DNA of 58,611 bases. It comes from JBDROX01 sp043809645 (GTDB lineage Bacteria > Patescibacteriota > Patescibacteriia > Magasanikbacterales > UBA922). How positions within the stretch are numbered: the first letter of the stretch is position 1; each line of letters opens with the position of its first letter. The notes under the pieces are model-generated. The model ran no database searches, was not told the DNA's origin, and saw only the letters and a program-made list of their open reading frames with translations. A program made the position numbers and the translations under genes. The DNA is taken from the NCBI GenBank assembly GCA_043809645.1, contig JBDROX010000028.1:1-58611 (forward strand), written 5' to 3'. Of the stretch, positions 24,112-33,601 are shown piece by piece.

Positions 24112-25606
24112 CTTCTCCAAGTTTCTCCTCAAGTCGATGGAATATCCTATATAATGTTGGCAATATCTTTTCAAATATTGTGACAGGCTTCATTGCCAGG
24201 GTCAACGCCATAACAAGATAGAATATCCCGAGCACATGGAAGAGTGCTGGGGATGTAATCGTCATAATGACAAGGGCTACGATACCACCCAAAATACCCA
24301 CATAGAAATCATGGTAGTCGCTCATTGATTCTATCTTCATGACAAGCTCGTACAGGATCAGTCCGAGAATAGAGATGAAAGAGAGGAATCCAAAGAGGCC
24401 AAGTTCTGCGAAGAGTTCAAGGTATCCCCAATCAAATTGTGTTGTTCTCACGTTTTGGAATTTTACTGGATCATAGAAGGTTAGTGATGCCCCGAGTCCA
24501 GAACCGAGCAGTGGGTGGGCTTTTATTGTTTCAAGTATTGGTTCGAGGAGTGTCATGCGTGTGTATGTACTTGTCTCTGTTTCTGGAGCAAGGACACTAC
24601 CAATACGAACACCAAAGAGTTCAAGTCCGAGAGACTTCCCGCTAGATGACGCAATGGAGAAACTCACAAAGATTGCCATAAAGAGGACAAGGGTAGTGGA
24701 TGAAATAATAAGCCATCTGGACCACTTGTGCTTATACTTCAGAAAGATGAGTCCGATGATGAGGGCGAGAAAGTATGTTCTGGAAAGGTCAAGGACCAGA
24801 ATGATGAGAGAGAGGATGAGGAAGAATCTCCAAAGCTTGTGATGACTCTCCTCACGCATGAGGAGGGAGCAGATGAGGAGGACACCTGGGACGATGAGGA
24901 GATGTTCTGGAAGAACAATTCGGAAGAATCCTGTGCTCATGTCTGTTATCTTCCCCATAGCAACATCTCTAAACCAATGGTAGAAGGTGTCCTGGAGAGC
25001 TCCGAATCCACCCGAGTACCAGATGAATGTGAATATTGAAAAGAGAGCACTTCCAATAATGAATACGAGGAGGAGTCGAATCAGATATTCTTGCGTGGTT
25101 GGCTTTTGTAGGTAGTGGTAAAAGGGGAGAATAAGTAGGAGGAAGCTGAACGGAATCAGGTCACGGAATACCACGACAAGTCCGTGATTATTTGTGATAC
25201 CAACAATGACACCAATGATTACAAATACGGCAAGTGGAATAAAGTTATAGAAAATTTTGTGTTTTATCTTTAACATGTGGCGGAGGTTTCTCATGCTGGA
25301 GTGGTGGAGTACCCATAGGATGAGGAAGGTAGCCACAAGCATGGAGCGTAAGGATAGTCCAAAGAATTCAAAAAAGTGGCCTGCACCACCAAGAAAGAGC
25401 TCTCCCAAGACTATCATCCACGCTAGATCGACACTTTTGAAATAAATAACGCCAAAGGCCATGAGTGTGCCAAACATCAGAATTGCCTGAATGAGTGCGT
25501 GATCAAAGAGGAGTAGTGAGAGAAGTCTGATACCAATAAAAATTCCTAGCAGCTGCCAGGTTTGTTTATTTACAAAGATTGATTTTGTTTTGAGGAAGTG
25601 TTGCAT
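24095..25606 (-). CDS. O-antigen ligase/polymerase-like membrane protein
   Basis: A 503-aa protein with about eleven to twelve membrane segments and one larger periplasmic loop (residues about 320-400). The loop ends with the motif AHPLLGSGLG, typical of the Wzy_C/WaaL O-antigen ligase superfamily, which joins or polymerises lipid-linked glycans outside the membrane. It is convergent with the flippase-glycosyltransferase unit, which fits a surface-glycan locus. I chose ATG 25606, 7 bp after the stop of the upstream gene. Ligase versus polymerase cannot be decided. Confidence 0.78.
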   Translation of the reverse strand: MQHFLKTKSIFVNKQTWQLLGIFIGIRLLSLLLFDHALIQAILMFGTLMAFGVIYFKSVDLAWMIVLGELFLGGAGHFFEFFGLSLRSMLVATFLILWVLHHSSMRNLRHMLKIKHKIFYNFIPLAVFVIIGVIVGITNNHGLVVVFRDLIPFSFLLLILPFYHYLQKPTTQEYLIRLLLVFIIGSALFSIFTFIWYSGGFGALQDTFYHWFRDVAMGKITDMSTGFFRIVLPEHLLIVPGVLLICSLLMREESHHKLWRFFLILSLIILVLDLSRTYFLALIIGLIFLKYKHKWSRWLIISSTTLVLFMAIFVSFSIASSSGKSLGLELFGVRIGSVLAPETETSTYTRMTLLEPILETIKAHPLLGSGLGASLTFYDPVKFQNVRTTQFDWGYLELFAELGLFGFLSFISILGLILYELVMKIESMSDYHDFYVGILGGIVALVIMTITSPALFHVLGIFYLVMALTLAMKPVTIFEKILPTLYRIFHRLEEKLGEEKTSA

Positions 25607-25613
25607 GTTATCT

Positions 25614-26780
25614 TTATCGCTTATTTTTGTCCTTATTTTTTCCCAGTGGATGATGTTTGGCTCCATACGTGCCTAGACATTCTACAGAATAATCTCTTGT
25701 TTGGTCGACAATATTAATCCCTTGTATTTTTTTGATTTTATTAAGTTTTTGAAAGGCCCGTCTTGTTGCATCGCGTTCTTTAATTTTTAGTGGTAACCGA
25801 GCTACTTCTTTCAGTCCTGTTTCTGTATATTTATTTTGCCTGGTTTGTTTAAGTATTTTTTGTTCGGCCCTGTCTTGTCGCAGTGATTGTGCCACAGCAC
25901 GTATGAGGGAATCTCTGAATTTTTTGTCTCCAGATATTTTTTCCTTATCAATTCCGGGAAAGTATTGTTCTATTAAATCAGCACCCGCTTCAATATCCCC
26001 TTTCATAAGAACAATCATTAACTGCCCTTGTTCCTGACATATCATTTCTTTTGTTCTGAGGTCGTCGTCTAATTTGTCTAATTCTTTGATAGCAGATTCA
26101 TTTAATATTTTTTTTGCTTCTGGGATTGCTTTCACAACACGAGATACATACACTCTTTCATAAGAAGTATCTTCATCGTTTTCCTGAGAAAAATTATCCT
26201 TTGGAATAGTAAAATTTGGATCTTGAATTTGCTCAGCATGTCCAAATTCATGTAAAAGTGATGATATACTTTCAGGTTTTTCAAAATTTGGCACATAGAC
26301 AATTTTTTGTGCATGGTCGATTACCGAGTATCCAGGAGTTAGGTCAGAAATCTCAGGAGAGCTTATAACTTTGTATCCTTTTGGTGCAAATTCTACCACA
26401 TCCACCGATGTTGGTTTACCATCTTTCTCACCCTTGAGTAAAACAGATTTTACAATCGCAGCTCTATTTATTTTATATTCAAAACCATTTATTACCCCAA
26501 GAGCCATGTCAATTTTTTGAGATTCAAATTCTACCTCTGCAGTGCAAATCAAATTTCCCTCAGCATCTCTATACTCATGTGTTTCAGTTAGGCCTTCACG
26601 ATTTTCTTTCCCTTCCTCCTCGAACTCACTCAACGCATCTGCTGCCTCATCTTCGACCTTTTGGAGATTTTGTATGGTCTGATCATCTAATGAAATATCT
26701 CTTTGTTCTGCAATAGCCTCTGCGGCAGGAATACCAGACTCTATAAAATCATCATACTCTTGTCGTGCTTGCGATAGCAT
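25614..26780 (-). CDS. HExxH putative zinc metallopeptidase, unknown family
   Basis: A 388-aa soluble protein. The core ISSLLHEFGHAEQ near residue 180 is an HExxH zinc-peptidase motif. It is preceded by a strand-rich region and followed by a long charged helical part. No signal peptide or membrane segment is seen, so it probably acts in the cytoplasm; its substrate is unknown. The frame stays open for 34 codons upstream of ATG 26780, with coding-like composition (for example TGEIESHEPQEGAKELG), but no ATG, GTG or TTG lies there; an ATA codon is the only start-like candidate, so the N terminus is uncertain. Confidence 0.6.
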   Translation of the reverse strand: MLSQARQEYDDFIESGIPAAEAIAEQRDISLDDQTIQNLQKVEDEAADALSEFEEEGKENREGLTETHEYRDAEGNLICTAEVEFESQKIDMALGVINGFEYKINRAAIVKSVLLKGEKDGKPTSVDVVEFAPKGYKVISSPEISDLTPGYSVIDHAQKIVYVPNFEKPESISSLLHEFGHAEQIQDPNFTIPKDNFSQENDEDTSYERVYVSRVVKAIPEAKKILNESAIKELDKLDDDLRTKEMICQEQGQLMIVLMKGDIEAGADLIEQYFPGIDKEKISGDKKFRDSLIRAVAQSLRQDRAEQKILKQTRQNKYTETGLKEVARLPLKIKERDATRRAFQKLNKIKKIQGINIVDQTRDYSVECLGTYGAKHHPLGKNKDKNKR

Positions 26781-26874
26781 TTCGTTATAACCTAGCTCTT
26801 TTGCCCCTTCTTGGGGTTCGTGGCTTTCAATCTCGCCTGTTGGTTGTAATTCAGGACTCTTAGTTATACATTTA

Positions 26875-27027
26875 TTAACTTTTTAATATTTTTTTTCTTA
26901 AATTTTCTATACTTTTTTTATCAATTTTTGAAATAAAAACCTTGATAATATCTGTTTGTCTTGAGCGCAACTTTTTCATTCTTTTTTTAAAATTTGATTG
27001 TGCTTTGAGGAATTTTTTGTCATCCAT
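26875..27027 (-). CDS. Small basic protein (50 aa), unknown
   Basis: Not recognised. A 50-aa lysine- and arginine-rich protein (MDDKKFLKAQSNFKKRMKKL...) predicted to be helical, ending TAA at 26875. Base composition and codon use match the AT-rich neighbours. It sits 5 bp downstream of the fmt stop codon and upstream of the metallopeptidase, so all three may share a transcript. It might bind nucleic acid because of its charge, but this is only a guess. Confidence 0.45.
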   Translation of the reverse strand: MDDKKFLKAQSNFKKRMKKLRSRQTDIIKVFISKIDKKSIENLRKKILKS

Positions 27028-27032
27028 AATAT

Positions 27033-27959
27033 TTATATAAGAATATTTTTGTCTACATGGTGATACCCTTTCACAAATGTTTTTACATCCATTACCTTTT
27101 TTCCTTCGAGTTGCAGTTCTAGCACCTCAATTGAGTCATGAGAACATCCTATATACATTGTACCATCTTCAATCAGAACCTTGCCAGCTTCTATTTGTTT
27201 TTCCGCTGGTTTTATTTTAAGTAATTTTAGACGCCTATCATTCCACATTGTCCAAACTCCCGGCCATGGCGTCATGCCACGATATTGATTATAAATTTTT
27301 TGGGCAGATTGATTCCAATCTATCTTTCCGTCTTCGCGGGAAAGCTGTTTACATGTGGTTGCCTTGGAATCATCTTGATCCGCAGGCTCAAGTTTGCCCG
27401 AGGTATACGTAGGAATAGCCTCCAGGAGCGTCTCAGAGCCGATCTCTGCGAGTTTTCTGTCTAGATCGAGATACGTATCATCCGGCGCTATTTCAATTGA
27501 TTTTTGAAGAAGAATCGATCCTGTGTCGAGTCCTACATCCATCTTCATGATCGTCACGCCTGTCTCGGTTTCTCCATTCATTAAAGCTGACTGAATAGGG
27601 GAGGCACCGCGGTATTTTGGGAGGAGGGAAGTATGGACATTGAGAATACCGTACTTTGGTGTTTCTAGGATGTGTTTTGGAATCAACGCACCATACTGTG
27701 CTGTTATGCCTAGTTGATAGTCGTCAGCATCTAGTTCATGGGTTTTTAGAGAAGCAGGTTGATCGATTGGGAGGTTGTGCTGCTCTGCAAAGATTTTGAC
27801 AGGGGATTTTTGAAGCTTTTTTTTTCTACCAACTGGTTTGTCTGGTCTGGTGATGACAAGTACAACTTCAATAAGAGGACTGTCGATGAGTCCTTGCAAT
27901 ATAGTTACGGCAAAGTCGTGTGTGCCAAAGAAGAAAGTTTTTATTTGCTGATTGCTCAT
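27033..27959 (-). CDS. fmt: Methionyl-tRNA formyltransferase
   Basis: A 308-aa enzyme that formylates initiator Met-tRNA using 10-formyltetrahydrofolate. The hydrolase fold shows FFFGTHDFAVTIL at the N terminus, ITRPDKPVGR, the catalytic NVHTSLLPKYRGASPIQ, and the C-terminal tRNA-binding domain with GKIDW and YRGMTPWPGVW. I chose ATG 27959, which matches the family start better than the ATG four codons upstream. It lies just after def in the same direction, as in many bacteria, so formylation and deformylation are cotranscribed. Confidence 0.95.
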   Translation of the reverse strand: MSNQQIKTFFFGTHDFAVTILQGLIDSPLIEVVLVITRPDKPVGRKKKLQKSPVKIFAEQHNLPIDQPASLKTHELDADDYQLGITAQYGALIPKHILETPKYGILNVHTSLLPKYRGASPIQSALMNGETETGVTIMKMDVGLDTGSILLQKSIEIAPDDTYLDLDRKLAEIGSETLLEAIPTYTSGKLEPADQDDSKATTCKQLSREDGKIDWNQSAQKIYNQYRGMTPWPGVWTMWNDRRLKLLKIKPAEKQIEAGKVLIEDGTMYIGCSHDSIEVLELQLEGKKVMDVKTFVKGYHHVDKNILI

Positions 27960-28045
27960 GAAAAATCTCAAATTTATTTAGTTTACCCAATTTTCAAACA
28001 AGACTGGGTATCCAGGTATTAAAATTTTAGTAGGTGAATTAGAAA

Positions 28046-28558
28046 TTAAATATTAGAAATTTCCTCTATATCTTTTGCTTTATCGATAAAGAGAATGCCA
28101 TCAAGGTGGTCTACTTCGTGCTGAATCACGCGAGCAAAGTAGTCTGAGGCGCCAAAAGAAAGCATTTTCCCAGTACCACTTAGAGCTTCTACATGAATGT
28201 ATTTATATCGTTTTACTGTTCCGGTCTTTCCTGGGACAGAGAGACAGCCTTCGACATCTGTTGTTTTCTTTCTGCTTGTTCTCTCCCATACTGGATTCAC
28301 AAGACAGATATCTCTTTTTTCTGATTCGATCTGTGTCCAAATTTCATGATCATCTTCTATCGCGTCTTTACCAATGGTACAGATTCTAATATTTTTTTCA
28401 ATCTGTGGTGCTGCCAGGCCGATACCATCTGCGGCATGCATGGTTGGATACATGTCTTTGATAAGTGTTTGTATTTCTTTGGATGACAAAAAACCCTCAT
28501 CAATTTCAGTGGAACGCTGGCGGAGTGATTCTGTTGGTAGGGCAACTATTTTGAACAT
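28046..28558 (-). CDS. def: Peptide deformylase
   Basis: A 170-aa metalloprotease that removes the N-formyl group from new proteins. All three motifs are intact: GIGLAAPQI, EGCLSVPG with the metal-binding cysteine, and QHEVDHLDG with both histidines and the catalytic glutamate. It lies between the priA-like gene (3 bp upstream) and fmt (86 bp downstream). The gap to fmt contains a TTAGAAA repeat pair (28036-28063). Confidence 0.96.
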   Translation of the reverse strand: MFKIVALPTESLRQRSTEIDEGFLSSKEIQTLIKDMYPTMHAADGIGLAAPQIEKNIRICTIGKDAIEDDHEIWTQIESEKRDICLVNPVWERTSRKKTTDVEGCLSVPGKTGTVKRYKYIHVEALSGTGKMLSFGASDYFARVIQHEVDHLDGILFIDKAKDIEEISNI

Positions 28559-28561
28559 ATA

Positions 28562-30406
28562 TTAATGGGAGAGTATTGAAATTGGATTTGGATCAATCTT
28601 CCAGGATCCTGGAACAAATCCATTTATCCATACAAGGTCTTCTTGCCAGGTTTTTTGATCCAGTTTTATGAGAATGCTGTACCAGTATTTTCTTCTATAA
28701 AAGATAGGATGCATTTCTATTGGATCGCCAAGTATAGCGGTTTTTTTCGCTTTTGTCAACTCTCCAGAGAGAAGGAAATAGAGTCGTTTTGCCTGGATTT
28801 CTGCTATATCCTTCTGCATGTGACCAAAGAAATATCTGGTAAGATACACATATGGTGGGTACCCCAGGGAGCGTCTGATGTTGAGATCAGTTCGGTACAT
28901 CCGGTCTGGCTCATTGAGAGACCTGAGTGTGAGCTGCTTTGGGTTGAAGGTCTGGATAAAAAATGTACTCAAATTATTTTTGCGAAACATAACTTCCTGG
29001 ATTCGGTGCCAGACATGTTCTGCAGCTCGAAATTCTGGGAGGATGAGTTGCTTATCAATATCAATAAAAATAATGAGCTTTGTTTTATTCCACCTAATCT
29101 GAGAAAATGCCATTTCTGTTCCAATAATAATCCTTGGCTTATCGCTGTCTGGAAGCACATGATTTGAATTGCTGTCAATTCGAATGATCTCATGACTATT
29201 TTGGCCAATAGTTTTTCTGAGTATTGTCTCAACCTGCTCTGTGCCCATACCACGAAGTTCTACTATGGTAGATTTGCATGCTGGACACTGTGTAGTCATC
29301 GGTTTGTTACTTTTACAATAATGACAGTGGAGTGTTCTGGTCTCGCTATGGAAGATTAACGGCAGTGTACACGTTGGACACACTTCCTTGAATCCACAGT
29401 CATTGCATCCCACAGAGGTAGCATATCCTTTTCTATTTATAAATATGAAGACATCCTCCTTCGCCTCCAGGAGCGCATTTTGTACTCGATCACCAAAGAC
29501 ATCGTAGTTTCTTGCTTTTCTTTCTTCTGACATGTCGATGAGTGCGTAGTTCTTTGTTCTTAGTTCATAGTTTTTTGCTGAGTATTGTTTTTTGTGTATG
29601 TGAAAGTAACTTTCGACACTTGGAGAGAAACTTGCGTAGGTGAGAGTTGCTCCTGTCTGCCACGAAAGAAGTTCCGCCACGTCTTTTGCATGAAATCGAG
29701 GATTCTGATCCCAGTGCTTATGGTTTTCTGCATGTTCATAGTCGAGCACGATGTTTTTTAGATTAAAAAAAGAAAGGAAAACAGAACTTCTGGTTCCAAT
29801 AATAATGTCTTTTTTCCCATTTCGAATATCAAGCCATCGTGAAAATTTTTCTTTTGTTGATAATGTGCTGTGCCAAGAAACTACCCGATCTTTTTTTTCG
29901 TCTGGAAGGGAATCATATACTTCATCAATCAGGTAGACTTCTGGAACAAGAATCAGCGTTTGGGCTTGGAGCTTCTCAAAAAGTCTCGTATGTTCATTTT
30001 GGCTCGAGTAGAGTCTATACTCTGGTTTTTTCTTTTTTACTGGCCGCTGTTTTTTTATTTTCTTTAGTTCAATTTTTTTGATCTTTCTTTTTTGTATTGG
30101 GAGTACTGACATCTTTGCCATCTGTGCAATAGAAACGCCATACCAGGAACTTGTGGTAGACAGTAATTCGAGATATTGCTCTGAAACAAGAGGTACTTCG
30201 TGAACAATATTGACGAGTAGTTTTAGATCTTCACTGCTATCTTTCTTTTTAATAGAAAAAACAAGTCCAAATTCTTCGGACTTTTGAAATGGAATTGTAA
30301 CAAGTTGGCCTAGCTTAATGTTTTTTTCAAATTCTTTTGGAACGCTGTAGCTAAAAAGGCCGAGGTGCCTTGGGAGACGCCTAAGTGGAATGATGTGTGC
30401 GTACAC
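28562..30406 (-). CDS. PriA-like primosome protein, degenerate ATPase
   Basis: A 614-aa protein with PriA architecture: the N-terminal 3'-DNA-binding domain (IIPLRRLPRHLGLFSYSVP), a helicase region with ILVPEVYLIDEV, IIIGTRSSVF and LDYEHAENHKHWDQNPRFHAKDV, and the eight-cysteine zinc domain (CNDCGFKEVCPTCTLPL, CHYCKSN, CPACKS). However, the Walker A GxTGSGKTE that should precede ILVPE is missing, and the DEEH box is DYEH, so helicase activity is doubtful; a structural restart role remains possible. The GTG at 30406 follows the upstream stop by 7 bp. A heptamer array (29545-29572) encodes a loop after SPSVESYFHI. Confidence 0.8.
   Translation of the reverse strand: MYAHIIPLRRLPRHLGLFSYSVPKEFEKNIKLGQLVTIPFQKSEEFGLVFSIKKKDSSEDLKLLVNIVHEVPLVSEQYLELLSTTSSWYGVSIAQMAKMSVLPIQKRKIKKIELKKIKKQRPVKKKKPEYRLYSSQNEHTRLFEKLQAQTLILVPEVYLIDEVYDSLPDEKKDRVVSWHSTLSTKEKFSRWLDIRNGKKDIIIGTRSSVFLSFFNLKNIVLDYEHAENHKHWDQNPRFHAKDVAELLSWQTGATLTYASFSPSVESYFHIHKKQYSAKNYELRTKNYALIDMSEERKARNYDVFGDRVQNALLEAKEDVFIFINRKGYATSVGCNDCGFKEVCPTCTLPLIFHSETRTLHCHYCKSNKPMTTQCPACKSTIVELRGMGTEQVETILRKTIGQNSHEIIRIDSNSNHVLPDSDKPRIIIGTEMAFSQIRWNKTKLIIFIDIDKQLILPEFRAAEHVWHRIQEVMFRKNNLSTFFIQTFNPKQLTLRSLNEPDRMYRTDLNIRRSLGYPPYVYLTRYFFGHMQKDIAEIQAKRLYFLLSGELTKAKKTAILGDPIEMHPIFYRRKYWYSILIKLDQKTWQEDLVWINGFVPGSWKIDPNPISILSH
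29545..29572. repeat. Heptamer array inside the priA-like gene (CGTAGTT/CATAGTT family)
   Basis: CGTAGTT, CTTTGTT, CTTAGTT, CATAGTT in register on the plus strand, encoding KNYELRTKNYA on the minus strand. The unit CATAGTT is shared with the lepA array at 43642-43676. Confidence 0.8.
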
Positions 30407-30413
30407 AGTTTTT

Positions 30414-31205
30414 TTAGAATTCAAAATGGCCTGTAAGATATCCGACACCAAATGGTGCTTCGTATGCCATGTTTTTGAATGAATAGTTCATGTTCTTGAG
30501 AACACCAAGGGTGAGAAGAATTGCCCTGTACCCACAGCACGCTGAATTTTTCACAAGCTCGGGATCCATTTCTGCGAAGCCAAGAGTATTGCGTGTTTCA
30601 AGAAGTGTTATGGCCTGTTCATCAAAAATTTTTCCATCTATGTGAAATCCCGCAGGAGATTCATCTGTGAGTGCGTGGGAGAGATCTGCAGAGGCGATGA
30701 GTGCGACACGCTTGTCAGACTCCATAATGACGTCCTTGAGGAGTTCTCCAAAGTCTAGATGCTTCTTTGGGTCAAGTCCACTAAAGCCGACTGGAAGCAC
30801 TTTCACCTCTGGAAGATGGCGTGTGAGATAGTGGAGCGGGATGCTTGTTCCGTGATCGATTCGTGATTCACTGACGAGCTGAACTGGAATATCTTTTGGA
30901 TTACTCTTGTGAGAAATAATAGCCGCCATATCTGGGATGCCTCTCCATTCATCCTTGGTTGCAAGGTCACCAAATTCTTCGTATGAAGAAGTGAGTTTCG
31001 TGTCTGCATTTACAGAAAAAGCATCCTCAAAGATGCTCCCGTGTGGCGAAATTACCATGATAACATTTGGTTTTGCAAGATAGAGCTCTTGCTCCATGGC
31101 ATCCATGGCTGATTTGGTTTTTTCGATTTTTTCGAGCTTGTCTTTCCCAATATTTTCTATGAGAAGGGGTGGGTGTGGTGTGATGGCTGCGAAGACGAGT
31201 GACAT
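30414..31205 (-). CDS. LigB/MEMO-like dioxygenase-fold protein (AmmeMemoRadiSam protein B type)
   Basis: A 263-aa protein of the class III extradiol dioxygenase/MEMO superfamily. MSLVFAAITPHPPLLIENIG carries the histidine-bearing opening motif, VIMVISPHG the second, and VALIASADLSHAL the later metal-site segment. Members are associated with AMMECR1 and a radical-SAM protein in other genomes; neither partner is seen here. The reaction is unknown. It is the gene before the priA-like gene, whose start follows it by 7 bp. Confidence 0.75.
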   Translation of the reverse strand: MSLVFAAITPHPPLLIENIGKDKLEKIEKTKSAMDAMEQELYLAKPNVIMVISPHGSIFEDAFSVNADTKLTSSYEEFGDLATKDEWRGIPDMAAIISHKSNPKDIPVQLVSESRIDHGTSIPLHYLTRHLPEVKVLPVGFSGLDPKKHLDFGELLKDVIMESDKRVALIASADLSHALTDESPAGFHIDGKIFDEQAITLLETRNTLGFAEMDPELVKNSACCGYRAILLTLGVLKNMNYSFKNMAYEAPFGVGYLTGHFEF

Positions 31206-31235
31206 ATGCTTATAGTCAAGAACGAAGTGCTAATA

Positions 31236-33518
31236 TCAAAAAGTTTGTATGGTCCAGGCTGCGAGCTTTTCTGGTTCATTGAATTGACCTGAGTAGTCTG
31301 AATTTCCCATAGTTATCGTAACAAATTTTTTCCCATCTGTCTTCCTTTCTATTAACATTGCCAGATTTGCACCCGCTTCGTCAATATAGCCAGTCTTGCT
31401 CGCAATAATATTGAACGAGAGGTCTGCTTCTCGGACCAGATTATTTGTGTGTCTCTTGTAGTGGTATGGTTGGTCATCAGTATCCTTCACTTCTGTATAT
31501 TCATAATCAACCGTACCTAGAAGAGTTTTAATTTCTTGATTTTTGAGTGCATTCACGAAGAGTGTGTTGTATTCCCTGATTGTAGATTGATTGTCCACAC
31601 CTCCACCATACGGATCCACAAATGATGTCTTTGAAAGACCCCATGCATTAGCCTGCTCATTCATATTTTTTACAAATATTGTTGGAGATAAACCAATAGA
31701 ATCAACCAACATGTATGATGGGGTGTTATACGAACGAATCATCATGTCTTTGATAAGGTCTCTGTTTCTGACCATATCACCGTTTGCAAGTTTGATATAG
31801 TGATATTGTGCTCGATGTTTGTTCTCGTCATAAGTAGAGATATATTGCAGATTGAGTCCTTTATCAAAGAGAACATATCCACCCATAACTTTAGTAAGAG
31901 AAGCAAGTGGTCGGACAGTATCAAGGTTCTTGCCAGCTAGAATTTCACCAGTTTCATAATCTGCAACAATGTATCCGTCGACCGGCGTGTTGAATTGTTT
32001 TCCAAGAAAAGAGATTTCTGATTCTGGCGTAGTTACCATGACAGCTACTTCTTTCTCAATTTTTATTCCGGCGACCTGTTCTGGAGTGCTTGTTTCGGCT
32101 ATAACAGGAGGAGTAACTGGCTTTGGGGGATTAACAATGTCTGTTACCTCTGACTTGAGATAGATTGGTTCACCGGTCTGGTGCGCCATACCAGCAAAGT
32201 CATTCATCCAGACAATATTTCCCCAGCTGTACCCGAGACCGTCAAATATTTTTTCTGAGACAATATGTCTTTTCTTGCTATGCTCTACAGCATAGATTTT
32301 GTTCGATCCAGTAATTCCAAAAAGTGTTCCATTTTTAATGAGAATATTTGACCCGCGCTCTAGCCCAGAGAGTTCAGAAGCTCGAATTGTTTCGAGTGTT
32401 AGGTGTGGAAAGTTGATATTAGCGATTGCTTTGTCAAGGACTGGGTGGTATATGCCGTTAGAAATATAATAGATGGATCCATTTTCTTTTACCATGGCGA
32501 GTTTTCCAAGTGGATTTTCTTCCCCACTCTTTATAGTGGAGCCTATTCGGTATTCGTCAATATCAGTTTCTGTTACAGGAATGATTTCATCCGGGTGGTA
32601 GCCAAGTTGTTTGACTGTCTCATAGCTTTCGAAAGGTCTGAGGGTGTCGAAATCAAGGAGGTAATATGATCCGCCTTTCTGAAGTATTGCATAGTTCGGA
32701 AGCGCAATAGAATTGCCTGTGGTATACCGCGCAAGCTCAGAAGGTGGAACTGTGATGATCATTTTTGGGTCAAATCTGGAGATGAGTGCGGTCATGCTGT
32801 CGAAAGATCTCTTTGTTCCGTCCTGAATGACGTAAACCGTTGGGCTATCTGTTGTTTTTACGAGCGTACTATCTGGATATACTTGCTCGAACCATTTTTG
32901 CCAGAGCTTCCAAAAGTTTTCATTGCCCTGAATATGCGGTGTGTATGTATAGAGAAAACCTGTTGCATCACTCTGTGGAGTGATGATCTGTCCATCAATA
33001 TTGTATGACTTATGTGCTGTCTTAATCCAGGTTTCGTTCACCATGTGATCATAATACCAGCGCATGATTCCAGCAGCACTGTCTACTTGTTTTCCAAAGC
33101 CTTTATTCTTCGTATACATATCACAGTCCCATCCACAGCCATCTGAAATTCCATAGCCGGTCGCACCATCGAGTGCCTTCTGTGTTGGATCTGGGTCTGT
33201 GATTAGACTCTGTTCCTTCTGGAGTTTGACGAGGAGATATTTTGGATTGATGGTGTGTTCTTGGGCTGCTCTAGAGATAATGTCTGCAGCAAGTCTTGGT
33301 ATACCATCCACATCCTCTGCTTTGAAGCTCTTCAGAAAACTACTCTTTTCATTCAAGAATGCTTGTATGTCAGCACGAGACATGGTGTCGGCATCCTGGA
33401 GCTCTTCATCGCTAATGATAAAATTTGGATTGAATTCTGATGCAAAAAGGGCTATGCTTGGCATAAAAAGAGCAAGAACTGCAAAAATTGCGACTAGACT
33501 GAAAGTTGATTGTTTCAT
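31236..33518 (-). CDS. Secreted D-alanyl-D-alanine carboxypeptidase (S11) with an N-terminal wall domain
   Basis: A 760-aa exported protein. Residues 1-25 are a signal peptide. Residues about 60-200 (LLVKLQKEQSLI, GATGYG) resemble lysozyme-like or wall-binding domains of large Gram-positive wall enzymes. Residues about 230-480 hold repeated YVIQDGTKRSF- and YYLLDFDTLRPF-type units related to those of the protein at 37547. The C-terminal ~250 residues are a penicillin-binding S11 peptidase with all three motifs: SLTK, SYN and KTG. It trims peptidoglycan stem peptides. An extended -10 promoter gives a leaderless start at ATG 33518. Confidence 0.85.
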   Translation of the reverse strand: MKQSTFSLVAIFAVLALFMPSIALFASEFNPNFIISDEELQDADTMSRADIQAFLNEKSSFLKSFKAEDVDGIPRLAADIISRAAQEHTINPKYLLVKLQKEQSLITDPDPTQKALDGATGYGISDGCGWDCDMYTKNKGFGKQVDSAAGIMRWYYDHMVNETWIKTAHKSYNIDGQIITPQSDATGFLYTYTPHIQGNENFWKLWQKWFEQVYPDSTLVKTTDSPTVYVIQDGTKRSFDSMTALISRFDPKMIITVPPSELARYTTGNSIALPNYAILQKGGSYYLLDFDTLRPFESYETVKQLGYHPDEIIPVTETDIDEYRIGSTIKSGEENPLGKLAMVKENGSIYYISNGIYHPVLDKAIANINFPHLTLETIRASELSGLERGSNILIKNGTLFGITGSNKIYAVEHSKKRHIVSEKIFDGLGYSWGNIVWMNDFAGMAHQTGEPIYLKSEVTDIVNPPKPVTPPVIAETSTPEQVAGIKIEKEVAVMVTTPESEISFLGKQFNTPVDGYIVADYETGEILAGKNLDTVRPLASLTKVMGGYVLFDKGLNLQYISTYDENKHRAQYHYIKLANGDMVRNRDLIKDMMIRSYNTPSYMLVDSIGLSPTIFVKNMNEQANAWGLSKTSFVDPYGGGVDNQSTIREYNTLFVNALKNQEIKTLLGTVDYEYTEVKDTDDQPYHYKRHTNNLVREADLSFNIIASKTGYIDEAGANLAMLIERKTDGKKFVTITMGNSDYSGQFNEPEKLAAWTIQTF

Positions 33519-33527
33519 AGTGAGTTT

Positions 33528-33536
33528 AGTATAGCA
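33528..33536 (-). promoter_or_regulatory. Extended -10 promoter of the carboxypeptidase gene (leaderless)
   Basis: TGC-TATACT on the minus strand (-10 at 33528-33533) ends 9 nt before the start codon, so the transcript would start about 3 nt before the ATG. Confidence 0.5.
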
Positions 33537-33564
33537 TAGGCCTGAAATGAGGAAAAGAGAACAG

Positions 33565-33593
33565 TTGCATTTTTGTCTTAGTTTAGATAAACT
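33565..33593 (+). promoter_or_regulatory. rsmI promoter (leaderless)
   Basis: TTGCAT (33565-33570), a 17-bp spacer and TAAACT (33588-33593). The predicted start lies about 2 nt before ATG 33602. Confidence 0.55.
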
Positions 33594-33601
33594 GTGGGTA
33601 T

